From the NCBI RefSeq assembly GCF_023715525.1, contig NZ_JAMBOG010000014.1, positions 1 through 64,000 of the forward strand: a stretch of DNA of 64,000 nucleotides, written 5' to 3'. This DNA is from Kocuria rosea. Its GTDB lineage: Bacteria; Actinomycetota; Actinomycetes; Actinomycetales; Micrococcaceae. The position numbers were made by a program, and so were the translations under genes. Below are positions 48,324-57,651 of the stretch, one piece after another (position 1 is the stretch's first letter; each line of letters starts with the position of its first letter). Under the pieces are notes generated by a model. That model saw only the letters and a program-made list of their open reading frames with translations, searched no databases and was not told where the DNA came from.

Positions 48324-50258
48324 CTACTCGGACTTCGCGCGCGCCCTGACCACCGCGTCCACGGCGCGGATGAAGCCGAGGTGGCTGAACGCCTGGGGGT
48401 AGTTCCCGGCGAGCCGGCCGCTGCCGGGGTCGTACTCCTCCGCGAACAGGCCCAGGTCACTGGCGTAGCCGGTGAGCTGCTCCAGCAGGATCCCGGCGTC
48501 GTCGGTCCGCCCGCTGCGCGCGTACTGCTCCACGAGCCAGAACGAGCAGATGAGGAACGGGTACTCGTCGCCCGGCAGCCCGTCCAGCCCGGCCTCGGTG
48601 CGGTAGCGGTACAGCAGCCCGTGCTCCCCGCGCAGCTCCTGCTCGATCCGGGCCACGGTGCCGAGCATCCTCGGGTCGTCGTAGGCGATGAACCCGGTGT
48701 GCGGCAGCTGCAGCAGGGAGGCGTCCGCCTCGGTGTTGGAGTAGGTCTGGGTGAAGGAGTTGAGCTCCTCGTCGAAGCCGTGCTCCATGATCTCGGCGCA
48801 CAGCCGCTCCCGCAGCTGCCGCCACCGCTCGACGGGGCCGGAGAACCCGTGCTGCTCGACGGCGCGCACGCCCTGGTCGAAGGCCGCCCACATCATGGCC
48901 CGGCCGTGCACGAAGAACTCCGCCGGGCCGCGCATCTCCCAGATGCCGTGGCCCTTCCGGTCGTAGTGGTCCTCGCAGTAGCGCAGCAGGTTCTTCTGCA
49001 GCCCCCACGACCAGCGGTCCTCGTGCACCCCGGCGTCGCGCAGGGCCGCCAGCGCGAGCATGACCTCCCCGACGACGTCGGCCTGGAACTGTCCCACGGC
49101 GCCGTTGCCGACCCGCACGGGCCGCGAGCCCTCGTAGCCGGCCAGGTGGTCCAGCTCGTGCTCGGGCAGCTGGCGCTCCCCGGCCACCCCGTACATGATC
49201 TGGAGGTCCTCCGGGTCCCCCGCCACGGCGCGCAGCAGCCAGTTGCGCCAGTGCAGCGCGCCGTCCGTGAAGTCGTGGGCGACGAGCACCTCGATGGTCA
49301 GGGCGGCGTCCCGCAACCACGTGTACCGGTAGTCCCAGTTGCGCACGCCGCCGAACTCTTCGGGCAGGGACGTGGTCGCCGCCGCCACGATGCCCCCGGT
49401 GCCCCGGTCGGTGAGCGCCCGCAGCACCAGCAGGGAGCGGAGCACCGCCCGCTCGTGCCGCTTGTGCGTGCCCACGTGGGAGGACCAGTCCGCCCAGAAC
49501 GACACCGCCCGGTCGAGCGCCCGAGCGGGATCCACCGGGACGGGCTGGGCGTGGTGGGACTCGTGCCAGGTCAGCACCCAGTCGTGGGACTCGCCCGCGG
49601 ACAGGACGAAGCGCCCGCCCAGCCGGTCGGACACCGCGCCCTCGTAGTCGTCGGGGTGGCCGTCGGCGAGCTCGGCGCCGGAGCCGTCCGCCGGGTGGTC
49701 CCCCTCCAGCGGCCCGACCTCGGGGGCCTCCTGCGGGTGCAGCATCGGCCCCGTCAGCAGCAGCGCGTCCGGGCCGGCGATCGACAGCAGCCCGCCGACG
49801 CCCTCGGTGCCGTCGACGTCGACCCGGCGGGTCCACGGCTTCGCGCGGCCGTAGTCGAAGCGGATCCGCAGGTCGTGCTCGACCTCGACCTCCCCGGACA
49901 CGCACTCGACGCGCCGGACGAGGTCGGCGTGGTCGGGGTGGCCCTCCCCGGCCTGGCCCGGGGGCAGGAAGTCGGTGACCACCACGGTCCCCGTGGGCGT
50001 GCGCCACGTCGTCTCGAGCACGAACGTGCGCGGGAGGTAGCGGCGGGAGACGACCTCGCCGTCGACGGCCGAGAGCTTCCAGCGCCCGTCCTCGGGCGTG
50101 CCGAGCAGCGCGGCGAACACCGACGGGGAGTCGAAGCGCGGCAGGCACAGCCAGTCGATGCTGCCGTCCCGGGACACGAGCGGGCCCGTGTGCAGGTCGG
50201 ACAGGAGGGCGTAGTCCTCCAGCGGGGTGGACCGGGGCCGGGCGGGCTCGTCGCTCAT
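48324..50258 (-). CDS. Glycoside hydrolase family 15 (glucoamylase/trehalase type)
   Basis: This 644-residue protein has an N-terminal beta-domain (LVSRDGSIDWLCLPRFDSPSVFAALLG) and an (alpha/alpha)6 barrel with GGVRNWDYRYTWLRDAALT and GHGIWEMRGPAEFFVHGRAMMWAAFDQ. The acidic residues in these motifs, plus a later E in the EEYDP segment, are the catalytic candidates. No signal peptide: it acts in the cytoplasm, on trehalose or alpha-glucans. Convergent with the kinase gene (three bases apart) and divergent from the G6PDH-like gene, which would use the glucose released. Confidence 0.9.
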   Translation of the reverse strand: MSDEPARPRSTPLEDYALLSDLHTGPLVSRDGSIDWLCLPRFDSPSVFAALLGTPEDGRWKLSAVDGEVVSRRYLPRTFVLETTWRTPTGTVVVTDFLPPGQAGEGHPDHADLVRRVECVSGEVEVEHDLRIRFDYGRAKPWTRRVDVDGTEGVGGLLSIAGPDALLLTGPMLHPQEAPEVGPLEGDHPADGSGAELADGHPDDYEGAVSDRLGGRFVLSAGESHDWVLTWHESHHAQPVPVDPARALDRAVSFWADWSSHVGTHKRHERAVLRSLLVLRALTDRGTGGIVAAATTSLPEEFGGVRNWDYRYTWLRDAALTIEVLVAHDFTDGALHWRNWLLRAVAGDPEDLQIMYGVAGERQLPEHELDHLAGYEGSRPVRVGNGAVGQFQADVVGEVMLALAALRDAGVHEDRWSWGLQKNLLRYCEDHYDRKGHGIWEMRGPAEFFVHGRAMMWAAFDQGVRAVEQHGFSGPVERWRQLRERLCAEIMEHGFDEELNSFTQTYSNTEADASLLQLPHTGFIAYDDPRMLGTVARIEQELRGEHGLLYRYRTEAGLDGLPGDEYPFLICSFWLVEQYARSGRTDDAGILLEQLTGYASDLGLFAEEYDPGSGRLAGNYPQAFSHLGFIRAVDAVVRARAKSE

Positions 50259-50350
50259 GCGCCCATTCAACCAGCCGGACCGCGGCCCCGGTCCCGCCCC
50301 GCCGCGGACACGACGGGCCGGAGCGTCCCGCGCCGGGGTACCGTGCACGC

Positions 50351-51706
50351 ATGAAGAACATCAGGACGCTTGTCATTCTCGGCGCCACCGGCGACCTCAC
50401 GTCCCGCCTGCTCCTGCCGGGGCTGGGCACCCTGCTGACCTCGTACCCGGAGCTGCGGATCGACGTCGTCGGCTCCTCGCGGGAGCCCGCCGACGACTGG
50501 GAGCGGGTCGTGGGGAGCTCCTTCGACTCGGTCGGCGCCTCCGGCCCCGCCGTCGCGCACACGCGCGGGGCGGCGCGCTACGTGCAGTGCGACGTCACCG
50601 ACCCGGAGGAGGTCCGGTCCCTGCTCGACGGCGTCGAGGGCCCGGCCTGCCTGTACTTCGCCCTGCCCCCCGCCGTCACGGCGAGCGCGTGCGAGGTCAT
50701 GGCCGGTCTCGAGCTGCCGGACGATCTGGTGCTGGCCCTCGAGAAGCCCATCGGCTCCGACACGGCGACCGCGCGGGAGCTCAACCGGCTGGTGGCGCGC
50801 CTCGTGCCGGAGGACCGGACGTTCCGGGTGGACCACTTCCTGGGCATGCCGGCGGTGCTGAACTTCGTGGGCCTGCGCTTCGCGAACCGGCTGCTGGAGC
50901 CGCTGATGAACCGGGAGCACGTGCAGTCCGTCGAGATCGTCTTCGACGAGACCCTGGGACTGGAGGGCCGCGCGGAGTTCTACGACTCGACGGGCGCGCT
51001 GCGCGACATGATCCAGTCCCACCTGCTGCAGGTCATGGCGCTCGTGATGATGGAGCCGCCGTCCTCCTTCGATCCGGTGGAGATCCCCACCCTGACGAGC
51101 CACGTGCTGCGCGCCGCGAAGCTGTGGGAGGGCGACCCTGCGCGGGCCGCGGTCCGCGGGCGGTACACGGCCGGGGCCGTGGACGGCCGGCGGATGCCCG
51201 ACTACGCGGCCGAGCAGGGCGTGGACCCCGAGCGCGGGACGGAGACGTTCGCGCAGGTCACGCTCGAGGTGGACACGTGGCGCTGGAACGGTGTGCCGGT
51301 CACCCTGCGCTCGGGCAAGGCCGTCGGCAACCCGCGCCAGGAGATCGCGATCACCTTCCGGCGCCCGCCGCACGACTACGAGCAGTTCCCGCGCTCCGGC
51401 GAGGTCGCCCCGGCGGTGCTGCGCATGGGCCTCGAGGAGGAGCAGCTGACGCTCGAGCTCAACGTCGGCGGACCCTTCGACTCCCGCGGGATGACGCGCG
51501 TGACGCTGTCCTCCGGCATGGCCGAGCCGGGCCTGACCGCCTACGGCAGCGTGCTGCGGGGCGTCCTCGAGGGCGACCCCACCTTCAGCGTCCGCGGGGA
51601 CGCGGCCGAGCAGGGCTGGCGGATCGTCGAGGAGGTCCTGGCGGCCTTCGAGGACGGCAGCGTGCCCCTGCTCGAGTACCCCGCGGGCAGCGCCGGCCCG
51701 GTCTGA
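50351..51706 (+). CDS. Glucose-6-phosphate dehydrogenase-like protein
   Basis: This 451-residue protein has the N-terminal cofactor motif GATGDLTSRLLLP, then EKPIG and the active-site region RVDHFLGMPAVLNF. In canonical G6PDH that region reads DHYLGKE; here the lysine is replaced by methionine and glutamate by proline. The remainder (QSVEIVFDETLGLEGRAEFYDSTGALRDM, LRSGKAV) is typical. It is probably an actinobacterial G6PDH paralogue with altered substrate or cofactor use. Next to the divergent GH15 gene. A terminator follows. Confidence 0.85.
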   Translation: MKNIRTLVILGATGDLTSRLLLPGLGTLLTSYPELRIDVVGSSREPADDWERVVGSSFDSVGASGPAVAHTRGAARYVQCDVTDPEEVRSLLDGVEGPACLYFALPPAVTASACEVMAGLELPDDLVLALEKPIGSDTATARELNRLVARLVPEDRTFRVDHFLGMPAVLNFVGLRFANRLLEPLMNREHVQSVEIVFDETLGLEGRAEFYDSTGALRDMIQSHLLQVMALVMMEPPSSFDPVEIPTLTSHVLRAAKLWEGDPARAAVRGRYTAGAVDGRRMPDYAAEQGVDPERGTETFAQVTLEVDTWRWNGVPVTLRSGKAVGNPRQEIAITFRRPPHDYEQFPRSGEVAPAVLRMGLEEEQLTLELNVGGPFDSRGMTRVTLSSGMAEPGLTAYGSVLRGVLEGDPTFSVRGDAAEQGWRIVEEVLAAFEDGSVPLLEYPAGSAGPV

Positions 51707-51712
51707 GCGGCC

Positions 51713-51748
51713 CGGGCGGGGCGGGCCGCCCCGGGGCCGCCCCGCCCG
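51713..51748. terminator. Bidirectional terminator
   Basis: 12-bp arms (51713-51724 with 51737-51748) form a GC-only stem between the convergent G6PDH-like and PIG-L genes. Confidence 0.55.
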
Positions 51749-51764
51749 GCCCCCGTCGTCAGGA

Positions 51765-52673
51765 CTACAGGTCGCCGATGGCGGAGCCGAGCAGGCGGAT
51801 CGGTTCGAAGGCCTCGGCGTTGACGTTCTTGGCCTGCGCCCCCCGGAACGCGGCCATGCCCCGCACCCGGCCCGGGGTCATGTACGGCCTGCCGGCCGGG
51901 TCGCGGTGCGAGAGCACGGCCTCGACCTTCACGTCCACGTAGCCGTCGATGTCCACGAACACGCTCGGGTCGAAGTCGCGGGTCACCGACGGGGACTCGA
52001 AGCACAGGATCGAGTGGTGGGCCCGGGCGGCGCGCAGGGTGGCCCGGTGCACCGCGTAGTGGTCCTGGTCCTGGTCGTGGGCCGAGTGGGTGAAGATCAC
52101 GTCCGGGCCGAACTCGTTGACCGCGGCCTCGATGGCCCGCACCATGCCGTCGCTGACGGTCTCCAGCCGGGTGTCCGGGAAGTCGTGCACCCGCAGCCCC
52201 GACAGTCCCAGGAAGGCGGCCCCGTGGCGGGCCGCCGCCGGGCGCACCCCCTGGTCCCCGCCGGCCTCGCCGGCGCTCATCACCAGCCCGCGGACCTCGT
52301 GGCCGGCGTCGACGAGCTTGGCCAGCGTCCCCCCGCAGGCCAGCTCGAGGTCGTCGGGGTGGGCCCCCACGGCCAGGACCTTGCGCCGCTGCACCACCAT
52401 GGTGGCCGGGATGCGCCGCTCGGCGATGACGAGCCCGAAGGCTCCCGTCGCGAGCAGGGTCATGACGGCGATGGCGTCCGAGACCATCGCGTGGGTCGCC
52501 GCCACGGCGCACCACAGGTTGAGCGCCAGCAGCACCGAGTAGACGGCGACGACGGCCCGGCGCAGCGCCCTCGCGCCGATGATGGACCGCTTGTGCCGCG
52601 TGGTGGCGGCCTTCGACAGGACGTACGCGAGAACGGCGACGCTCAGCAGAGCGCCGACGACGGATGGCAGCAT
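51765..52673 (-). CDS. Membrane-anchored PIG-L family deacetylase
   Basis: The protein has 302 residues. Three hydrophobic segments in the first 85 residues anchor it, followed by a PIG-L domain: AVGAHPDDLELACGGTLA (zinc ligands H, D, D), SAGEAGGD, and FTHSAHDQDQDHYAVHRATL with the third ligand. Members deacetylate N-acetylglucosamine conjugates, as in mycothiol or antibiotic synthesis; the membrane-anchored form is less studied. Start: ATG 52673 after GGGGGAAAC; ATG 52691 is an alternative. Confidence 0.83.
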   Translation of the reverse strand: MLPSVVGALLSVAVLAYVLSKAATTRHKRSIIGARALRRAVVAVYSVLLALNLWCAVAATHAMVSDAIAVMTLLATGAFGLVIAERRIPATMVVQRRKVLAVGAHPDDLELACGGTLAKLVDAGHEVRGLVMSAGEAGGDQGVRPAAARHGAAFLGLSGLRVHDFPDTRLETVSDGMVRAIEAAVNEFGPDVIFTHSAHDQDQDHYAVHRATLRAARAHHSILCFESPSVTRDFDPSVFVDIDGYVDVKVEAVLSHRDPAGRPYMTPGRVRGMAAFRGAQAKNVNAEAFEPIRLLGSAIGDL

Positions 52674-52888
52674 GTTTCCCCCAGAGATCATCGGCCGGTC
52701 GGCGGCTCCCCGCCCCCGGGTCGTCGACGCCGCCGGCCCCCCGGCCGGTTCGACGCCGACCCGGCGGCGGTGGTGCGTGCCACCGCGCCGGGTATCGATC
52801 AGTTTGCATGAAGAAATACGTTTTTGCATCGGTCGGCGGCCGTTCGGGTGGCCCCAAAAGCGCCCACAGCGCCCCGGCGGATCAGCGG

Positions 52889-53338
52889 TCAGGGCGTCGC
52901 GGCAGGCCCGCTCGCGGGGGCCGTCCCGCGTGCCCGCCGGTCCAGGCCGTAGCCGAGGGCCGCCAGGCCGAGCATCCCCGCGCCGGCGAAGCGCTCGTCG
53001 ATCCACACGCCCCGCACGCGGGGGACCAGGCCGGGGAACTCCCCCTGCAGCCCCTGCGTGCCCGGGAAGGCGAACGCGGCGCCCATGGACGCCCAGAAGG
53101 CGGCCGGCAGCAGGGCGCCCAGCGCGGCGTCCCGGCCGGGGTCGGAGCCGCGGCGGCCCAGCGCCCACAGGCCCCCGGCGCCGAGCAGCGCGCCCAGGGC
53201 GATGGTCTGGGCGTCGTGGAAGCGGGCGTGCGGCGGCCAGGCCGGGTTGAACAGATGGGTGCGGTTCCAGTCGGCCGCGAAGCCCCCGGCAGCCGTGGCG
53301 CCGGCGACGAGGCGGAGGATCGTCCGTCCTGCTGACAT
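52889..53338 (-). CDS. Small membrane protein of unknown function (DUF6640-like)
   Basis: This 149-residue protein has four hydrophobic segments. The conserved text ADWNRTHLFNPAWPPHARFHDAQT near 22-45 resembles an uncharacterised four-helix family I associate with DUF6640. The basic C-terminus follows the last helix. A stand-alone gene. No function can be assigned. Confidence 0.65.
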   Translation of the reverse strand: MSAGRTILRLVAGATAAGGFAADWNRTHLFNPAWPPHARFHDAQTIALGALLGAGGLWALGRRGSDPGRDAALGALLPAAFWASMGAAFAFPGTQGLQGEFPGLVPRVRGVWIDERFAGAGMLGLAALGYGLDRRARGTAPASGPAATP

Positions 53339-53510
53339 GGGCCCAGCGTATGCCCCCGTCGCCCGGCACCCCGGACGAGCCCTTCCCGGGCACGGCCCTC
53401 GCCAATATCGTCAGCCTGCTTTTCTATTTGTCCGGATCATGTTTGACTGGGTGGACACGGTTCGATGAACTCACCCTTGCCGGTGACCACGACAGGAAAG
53501 AGGTATTTCC

Positions 53511-53732
53511 ATGATCAGCACGATCCAGAACCTTGGCATCCGCAGCGAGCACGCCTACACGGCCGGCTTCGCCTCCATCGGCCTGTCCGTCCTCTCCTGG
53601 GCCGTCAGCCTCGGCAAGAGCAAGTCCAAGCCGCAGGCGGACCGCTGGGGCCTCTTCGTGGGCGAGTGGACCCCGACCTTCTTCGCCATCGGCATCGCCC
53701 TGAAGCTCGAGGAGAACTCCTCCAAGAAGTAG
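53511..53732 (+). CDS. Small membrane protein, unknown function
   Basis: The product has 73 residues. Two hydrophobic segments, about 16-34 (AGFASIGLSVLSWAVSL) and 50-64, are separated by a basic KSKSKPQADR loop; the tail is charged (LEENSSKK). Start: an ATG after AGGAAAGAGG, one of the best ribosome sites in the region. A terminator follows directly, so it is a single-gene unit and very probably expressed. No family recognised. Confidence 0.75.
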   Translation: MISTIQNLGIRSEHAYTAGFASIGLSVLSWAVSLGKSKSKPQADRWGLFVGEWTPTFFAIGIALKLEENSSKK

Positions 53733-53748
53733 TCCCCCGGGCACGTCT

Positions 53749-53802
53749 CCGGGCATGACGGAGGCCCCTACCCGGCCGGGTGGGGGCCTCCGTCGTGCCC
53801 GG
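53749..53802. terminator. Bidirectional terminator
   Basis: 20-base arms (53749-53768 with 53783-53802), 19 standard pairs and one G-U. The loop contains a further ACCCGG/CCGGGT dyad. Placed between the convergent small protein and Ala-rich secreted protein genes. Confidence 0.8.
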
Positions 53803-53819
53803 AACGGCCGGCGGGGAGC

Positions 53820-54665
53820 TCAGGCCCGCTCGAGCCGGCGCATCCGTGCGGCAGCCGCGGCGGGAACGGCGATCCCGGCCGCGGCCAGCGCCGCCACGAG
53901 GGCCGCCCCGGGCTGCGCCTCCGGCTCCGCGGCGGTCTGGATGTTCATGCCCGCGTTCACGGCCACCGGTGCCGCCGGGGCCGGTGCCGGCACGACGGGA
54001 GCGGCCGGGACGGGCGCGGGCGCCACGGGGGCCGCCTGCTCCGGGGCCGCAGGCACGGGGACGGTCTCCCCCGGCACGGCCGGGGCCGCGACGGGGGTCG
54101 TGCCCACCGGGGCGACGACGGGGCTCCCGCCGTCGGCGCCCGCGCAGGCGGTGAGGAACTGCTTGAACAGGCCCAGGAGCTCGTCCGCGGTGGCCTCGTC
54201 CAGGTCCACGCCCGTCAGGAGCTCCTCGAACTGGGCGCCGGCGGCCAGCAGCGCCTGCTCGGCGGCGGCGAGCTCGGGGGTGTCCATGGCCGCGCTCATG
54301 GCCTCCTCCAGCTGCAGGACCGCGGCCTCGGCGGCGGCGACCGCCTCCGGGTCACCGGACGCCTCGGCGTCGTCCAGGGCGAGCAGGGCGGTGTCCAGCT
54401 CCACCGCCAGGTCGCCGGTGACCGACTCCACGAGGGCGTAGTAGTCGGCCTCGGCGGCCGTCACGGCCGCGGCCGCCTCCTCCAGCGCCGTCACCGACAC
54501 GGCGGTGATCCCGGCCGCGGCCAGGGCGGCGTTGAACTGGCCCGAGGCCTGCAGGCAGGCGGCGTCTTCCGGTGCAGCGACGGCGGCCGGGGCGCCCAGG
54601 AGGAGCCCTCCCAGTAGCACCGTGGCCGTGGACCCGGCGGCGGCCCATCTCTTGGCAGCAGTCAT
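53820..54665 (-). CDS. Secreted, wall-associated Ala/Pro-rich protein, unknown function
   Basis: The protein has 281 residues. Signal peptide: about 1-30 (TVLLGGLLLGAPAAVA). A helical, Ala/Glu-rich domain (about 31-175) with two cysteines probably forms a coiled-coil bundle. A Pro/Ala/Val-rich linker (about 185-235) is typical of wall-spanning regions. It ends in NIQTAAEPEAQPG, a hydrophobic helix and RMRRLERA, the layout of a C-terminal sorting or anchor signal, although there is no LPxTG. No known family. Confidence 0.65.
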   Translation of the reverse strand: MTAAKRWAAAGSTATVLLGGLLLGAPAAVAAPEDAACLQASGQFNAALAAAGITAVSVTALEEAAAAVTAAEADYYALVESVTGDLAVELDTALLALDDAEASGDPEAVAAAEAAVLQLEEAMSAAMDTPELAAAEQALLAAGAQFEELLTGVDLDEATADELLGLFKQFLTACAGADGGSPVVAPVGTTPVAAPAVPGETVPVPAAPEQAAPVAPAPVPAAPVVPAPAPAAPVAVNAGMNIQTAAEPEAQPGAALVAALAAAGIAVPAAAAARMRRLERA

Positions 54666-54951
54666 CTCGTGCGTCTCCTCGTTCCCTCAGGGGCCCCAGG
54701 GCTGTCCCGGGGCCGCCAGCACGCGGGGTGACGTCCTGGACGCCACGGGCCCGCGCCGGAGCGCGGGCGGTGCCGGGGAACGGTCCTCCTGCTGGTCGTC
54801 CGGCACCGGAGGACCGGCACCGGGTGCCGGGGCCCGGGTGCGGGCCGGAGGACTGCTGTAGGGCCAAAATAGGGGACGGACGACCGCATGCACGGAAGCG
54901 AACCCGTGAGCGGTGTGTCGCGCCCGGGCCCCGGCGGTCGGCCCGGGCGGC

Positions 54952-56451
54952 CTAGGACCCGAGGCGGGGCAGGTCCTTCACGGCGGGCCCCTCCAGCAGG
55001 GATCCGTCGGCCGCGAAGCGGGAGCCGTGCAGGGGGCAGTCCCACGAGCGCTCGGCGTCGTTCCAGCTGAGCACGCCGCCCAGGTGGGTGCACACGCCGG
55101 AGAGCCTGCAGGTCGTCCCGTCGACGGTGGAGACGGCCACGGGCCGGCCGTGCTCGCGCCCGACGACGCCCTCCCCCTCTCCGGGCGAGTGCTCGGGCAG
55201 CTCGCTCAGCTCCGCCCGGATCCAGTCCTTGGGGGCGTGGAAGCCCACGCTCCCGTTGAACTTCACCGCGGTGAGGACGTCGGCCGGCGAGGTCGTGCGC
55301 CGCCCGAGCACCTGCGCCCACGGGACGCTGCCGCCGAGGATCTCGGCGCTGAGGGCGAGCGCGGCGGCGACGGCGTTGCTCATCCCCCACTTGTTGTAGC
55401 CGGTGGCGAGGTAGATGCCGCCGCCCCCGCGCGGCAGGGTCCCGATGAAGGGGACGGCGCCGACGGACTGGTAGTCCTGGGCGGACCACACGTGGGTGCG
55501 CTCGGCTCCCGGGAAGTGGCGCTGCGTCCACTGCTCGAGGTCGTCCACGGCCGCCCGGGGCGACGGGGAGCGGCCCACCACGTGGTCGTTGCCGCCCACG
55601 AGCAGCAGCTCCTCCTCGCCGACGGGCACGGTGCGCAGGGTGCGTGTGGGAGTGTCGGCGGTGATGTACATCCCCGCCGGGATGGAGGCCGGCGCGCCGG
55701 GGACGCGGTAGGTCATGGCGTAGGACCGGCTCGGGGAGACCTTGGCGAAGTACCCGCCGCGGTCCAGGACCGGGATGCCGGTGGCCAGCACGAGGCGGTC
55801 GGCGCGGACCGGGCCCTCGGTGGTCCGCACCGTGAGCGGCGAGCGGATCCCGGCGCCGGTGATCCGCACGCCCTCGGCCAGGGTGCCGCCGCGTTCGCGC
55901 AGCTCGGCGGCGAGGGCGCCGAGCACCTCCATCGGGTGGAACTGGGCCTGGTCCGGCAACGTGATCGACCCGGAGACCTCGTAGGGCAGCTCCGTGTCAC
56001 GGGTCCAGTTCACGTGCAGCCCGGCGGCCCGGGCCGCCTCCAGCTCCTTCCGGAGGGAGGCCGCCCCCTTGGACGTGGTCGCGTAGGTCCAGGCGTCGCG
56101 GCGCTGGTACGGGACGCCGCGCTCGTCGAGGTAGCGCCGCAGCCAGGCGGTGCCCTCCCGGTTGCCCTCCACGTAGGCGCGGAGCACCTCCTCCGAGTGG
56201 TGGCGGCGGATCTGGGAGAGCGTGGTGCCCTGCAGCAGCGACAGCTTCGCGGTGGTGTTGCCCGTGGTCACGGCCCCGACGGTGCGTGCCTCCAGGACCG
56301 CGACCCGCTGCCCGGCGCGGGCCAGCAGGACCGCCGTGGTGAGCCCGGTCAGCCCCGCGCCCGCCACCACGGTGTCGTAGTGCGCCCCGGGCACGAACTC
56401 GTCCGCTGCGGCGGCGGGGACCTGGTGTGTGTCGAGCCATACGGATCTCAT
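54952..56451 (-). CDS. FAD-dependent oxidoreductase with C-terminal Rieske domain
   Basis: The 499-residue protein has an N-terminal DAO-type flavin fold (YDTVVAGAGLTGLTTAVLLARAG near 28-50) and central GYNKWGMSNAVAAAL. The C-terminal Rieske [2Fe-2S] domain (about 410-499) has CTHLGG and CPLHGSRF ligands. This is a known fusion of unknown substrate that should pass electrons between the flavin and the cluster. Start: ATG 56451 (MRSVWLD). Divergent from the spore-photoproduct-lyase-like gene. Confidence 0.88.
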   Translation of the reverse strand: MRSVWLDTHQVPAAAADEFVPGAHYDTVVAGAGLTGLTTAVLLARAGQRVAVLEARTVGAVTTGNTTAKLSLLQGTTLSQIRRHHSEEVLRAYVEGNREGTAWLRRYLDERGVPYQRRDAWTYATTSKGAASLRKELEAARAAGLHVNWTRDTELPYEVSGSITLPDQAQFHPMEVLGALAAELRERGGTLAEGVRITGAGIRSPLTVRTTEGPVRADRLVLATGIPVLDRGGYFAKVSPSRSYAMTYRVPGAPASIPAGMYITADTPTRTLRTVPVGEEELLLVGGNDHVVGRSPSPRAAVDDLEQWTQRHFPGAERTHVWSAQDYQSVGAVPFIGTLPRGGGGIYLATGYNKWGMSNAVAAALALSAEILGGSVPWAQVLGRRTTSPADVLTAVKFNGSVGFHAPKDWIRAELSELPEHSPGEGEGVVGREHGRPVAVSTVDGTTCRLSGVCTHLGGVLSWNDAERSWDCPLHGSRFAADGSLLEGPAVKDLPRLGS

Positions 56452-56570
56452 GGGCCCATCCTGGCGGCCCGGGGGCGCCCGGTCCACTGCCGGACCGGGG
56501 AAGTCCGCCGGGAGCACGGCCGGGCGCCCCGGGGGAACCGGGTGTCGGAGGGCGCCCGTAGGGTGGTCCC

Positions 56571-57638
56571 ATGCCCTCGGACCCGTCGATGGTCGACATC
56601 ACCCGCATCTACTACGAGCCGGCGGCGGCCGAGCTGCCCCGGGGGCGCGAGGTCCTCGAGCGGTGGCCGGACGCGACGCTCGTGGAGGTGCCGAGCCACT
56701 GGCAGATCCCGGAGCTGCACGGCAACGAGGCCAACGCGCGGCGGTGGGTGCGGATCAAGCGCGAGGCGCTGGTGCTGGGGGTCAAGAAGTCCCTCGCGGC
56801 CCGGCCCAACGGCCGCTCCGCGGACTTCATCGCGCCGTCGACCGCCAACGGCTGCGCCATGGCCTGCGCCTACTGCTACGTGCCGCGCCGGAAGGGCTAC
56901 AGCAACCCCGTGACGGTCTTCGCCAACATCGAGCAGATCACCGGCTACCTGGACCGGCACATCCGCCGGCAGGGGGCCAAGCCGGAGCCCAACCAGTGCG
57001 ACGAGCACGCGTGGGTGTACGACCTCGGGGAGAACAGCGACTGCTCCGTGGACGCGCTGCTCAGCGAGAACGTGCACGACCTCGTGGACCTGTTCCGCCG
57101 CCACCCCACGGCCAAGGCCTCCTTCGCCACCAAGTACGTGAACCGGCAGCTGCTGGACTGGGACCCCCAGGGCCGCACCCGGGTGCGCTTCTCGCTGATG
57201 CCCGCGCACCTGGCCAAGCTGACGGACATCCGCACGACCCCCGTGCCCGAGCGGATCGCGGCGATCGACGACTTCGTGGCGGCCGGCTACGAGGTGCACG
57301 TGAACTTCTCACCGGTGATCGTCACGGACACCTGGCTCCAGGACTGGGCGGAGCTGTTCGACCAGCTCGACGCCGGCCTCGGCCCCGCGGCGAAGGAGCA
57401 GCTCGCGGCGGAGGTCATCTTCCTGACGCACAACGCGCAGCTGCACGAGGTGAACACCCAGTGGCACCCCAGGGCGGAGGAGGTGCTGTGGCGCCCCGAC
57501 CTGCAGGAGACCAAGCGCTCCCAGAACGGCGCCCTGAACGTGCGCTACCGCTTCCGTGACAAGCAGCGCTACCTGGAGCAGTTCCTCGAACTGGTGGGGC
57601 GCAAGCTGCCGTACTGCGACGTGCGCTACGCGTTCTGA
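56571..57638 (+). CDS. Spore photoproduct lyase family radical SAM protein
   Basis: This 355-residue protein has the cluster motif C95-x3-C99-x2-C102 (CAMACAYCYVPRRKGY), which binds the 4Fe-4S/SAM centre. The rest follows the SplB-like family. True spore photoproduct lyase repairs UV lesions in spores, but the probable host does not sporulate, so it may repair a DNA lesion in vegetative cells or have another role. Start: the ATG at 56571; an in-frame ATG follows at residue 7. Convergent with a cupin gene, with the alkylguanine methyltransferase beyond. Confidence 0.87.
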   Translation: MPSDPSMVDITRIYYEPAAAELPRGREVLERWPDATLVEVPSHWQIPELHGNEANARRWVRIKREALVLGVKKSLAARPNGRSADFIAPSTANGCAMACAYCYVPRRKGYSNPVTVFANIEQITGYLDRHIRRQGAKPEPNQCDEHAWVYDLGENSDCSVDALLSENVHDLVDLFRRHPTAKASFATKYVNRQLLDWDPQGRTRVRFSLMPAHLAKLTDIRTTPVPERIAAIDDFVAAGYEVHVNFSPVIVTDTWLQDWAELFDQLDAGLGPAAKEQLAAEVIFLTHNAQLHEVNTQWHPRAEEVLWRPDLQETKRSQNGALNVRYRFRDKQRYLEQFLELVGRKLPYCDVRYAF

Positions 57639-57651
57639 GCCGGCGCGGACG

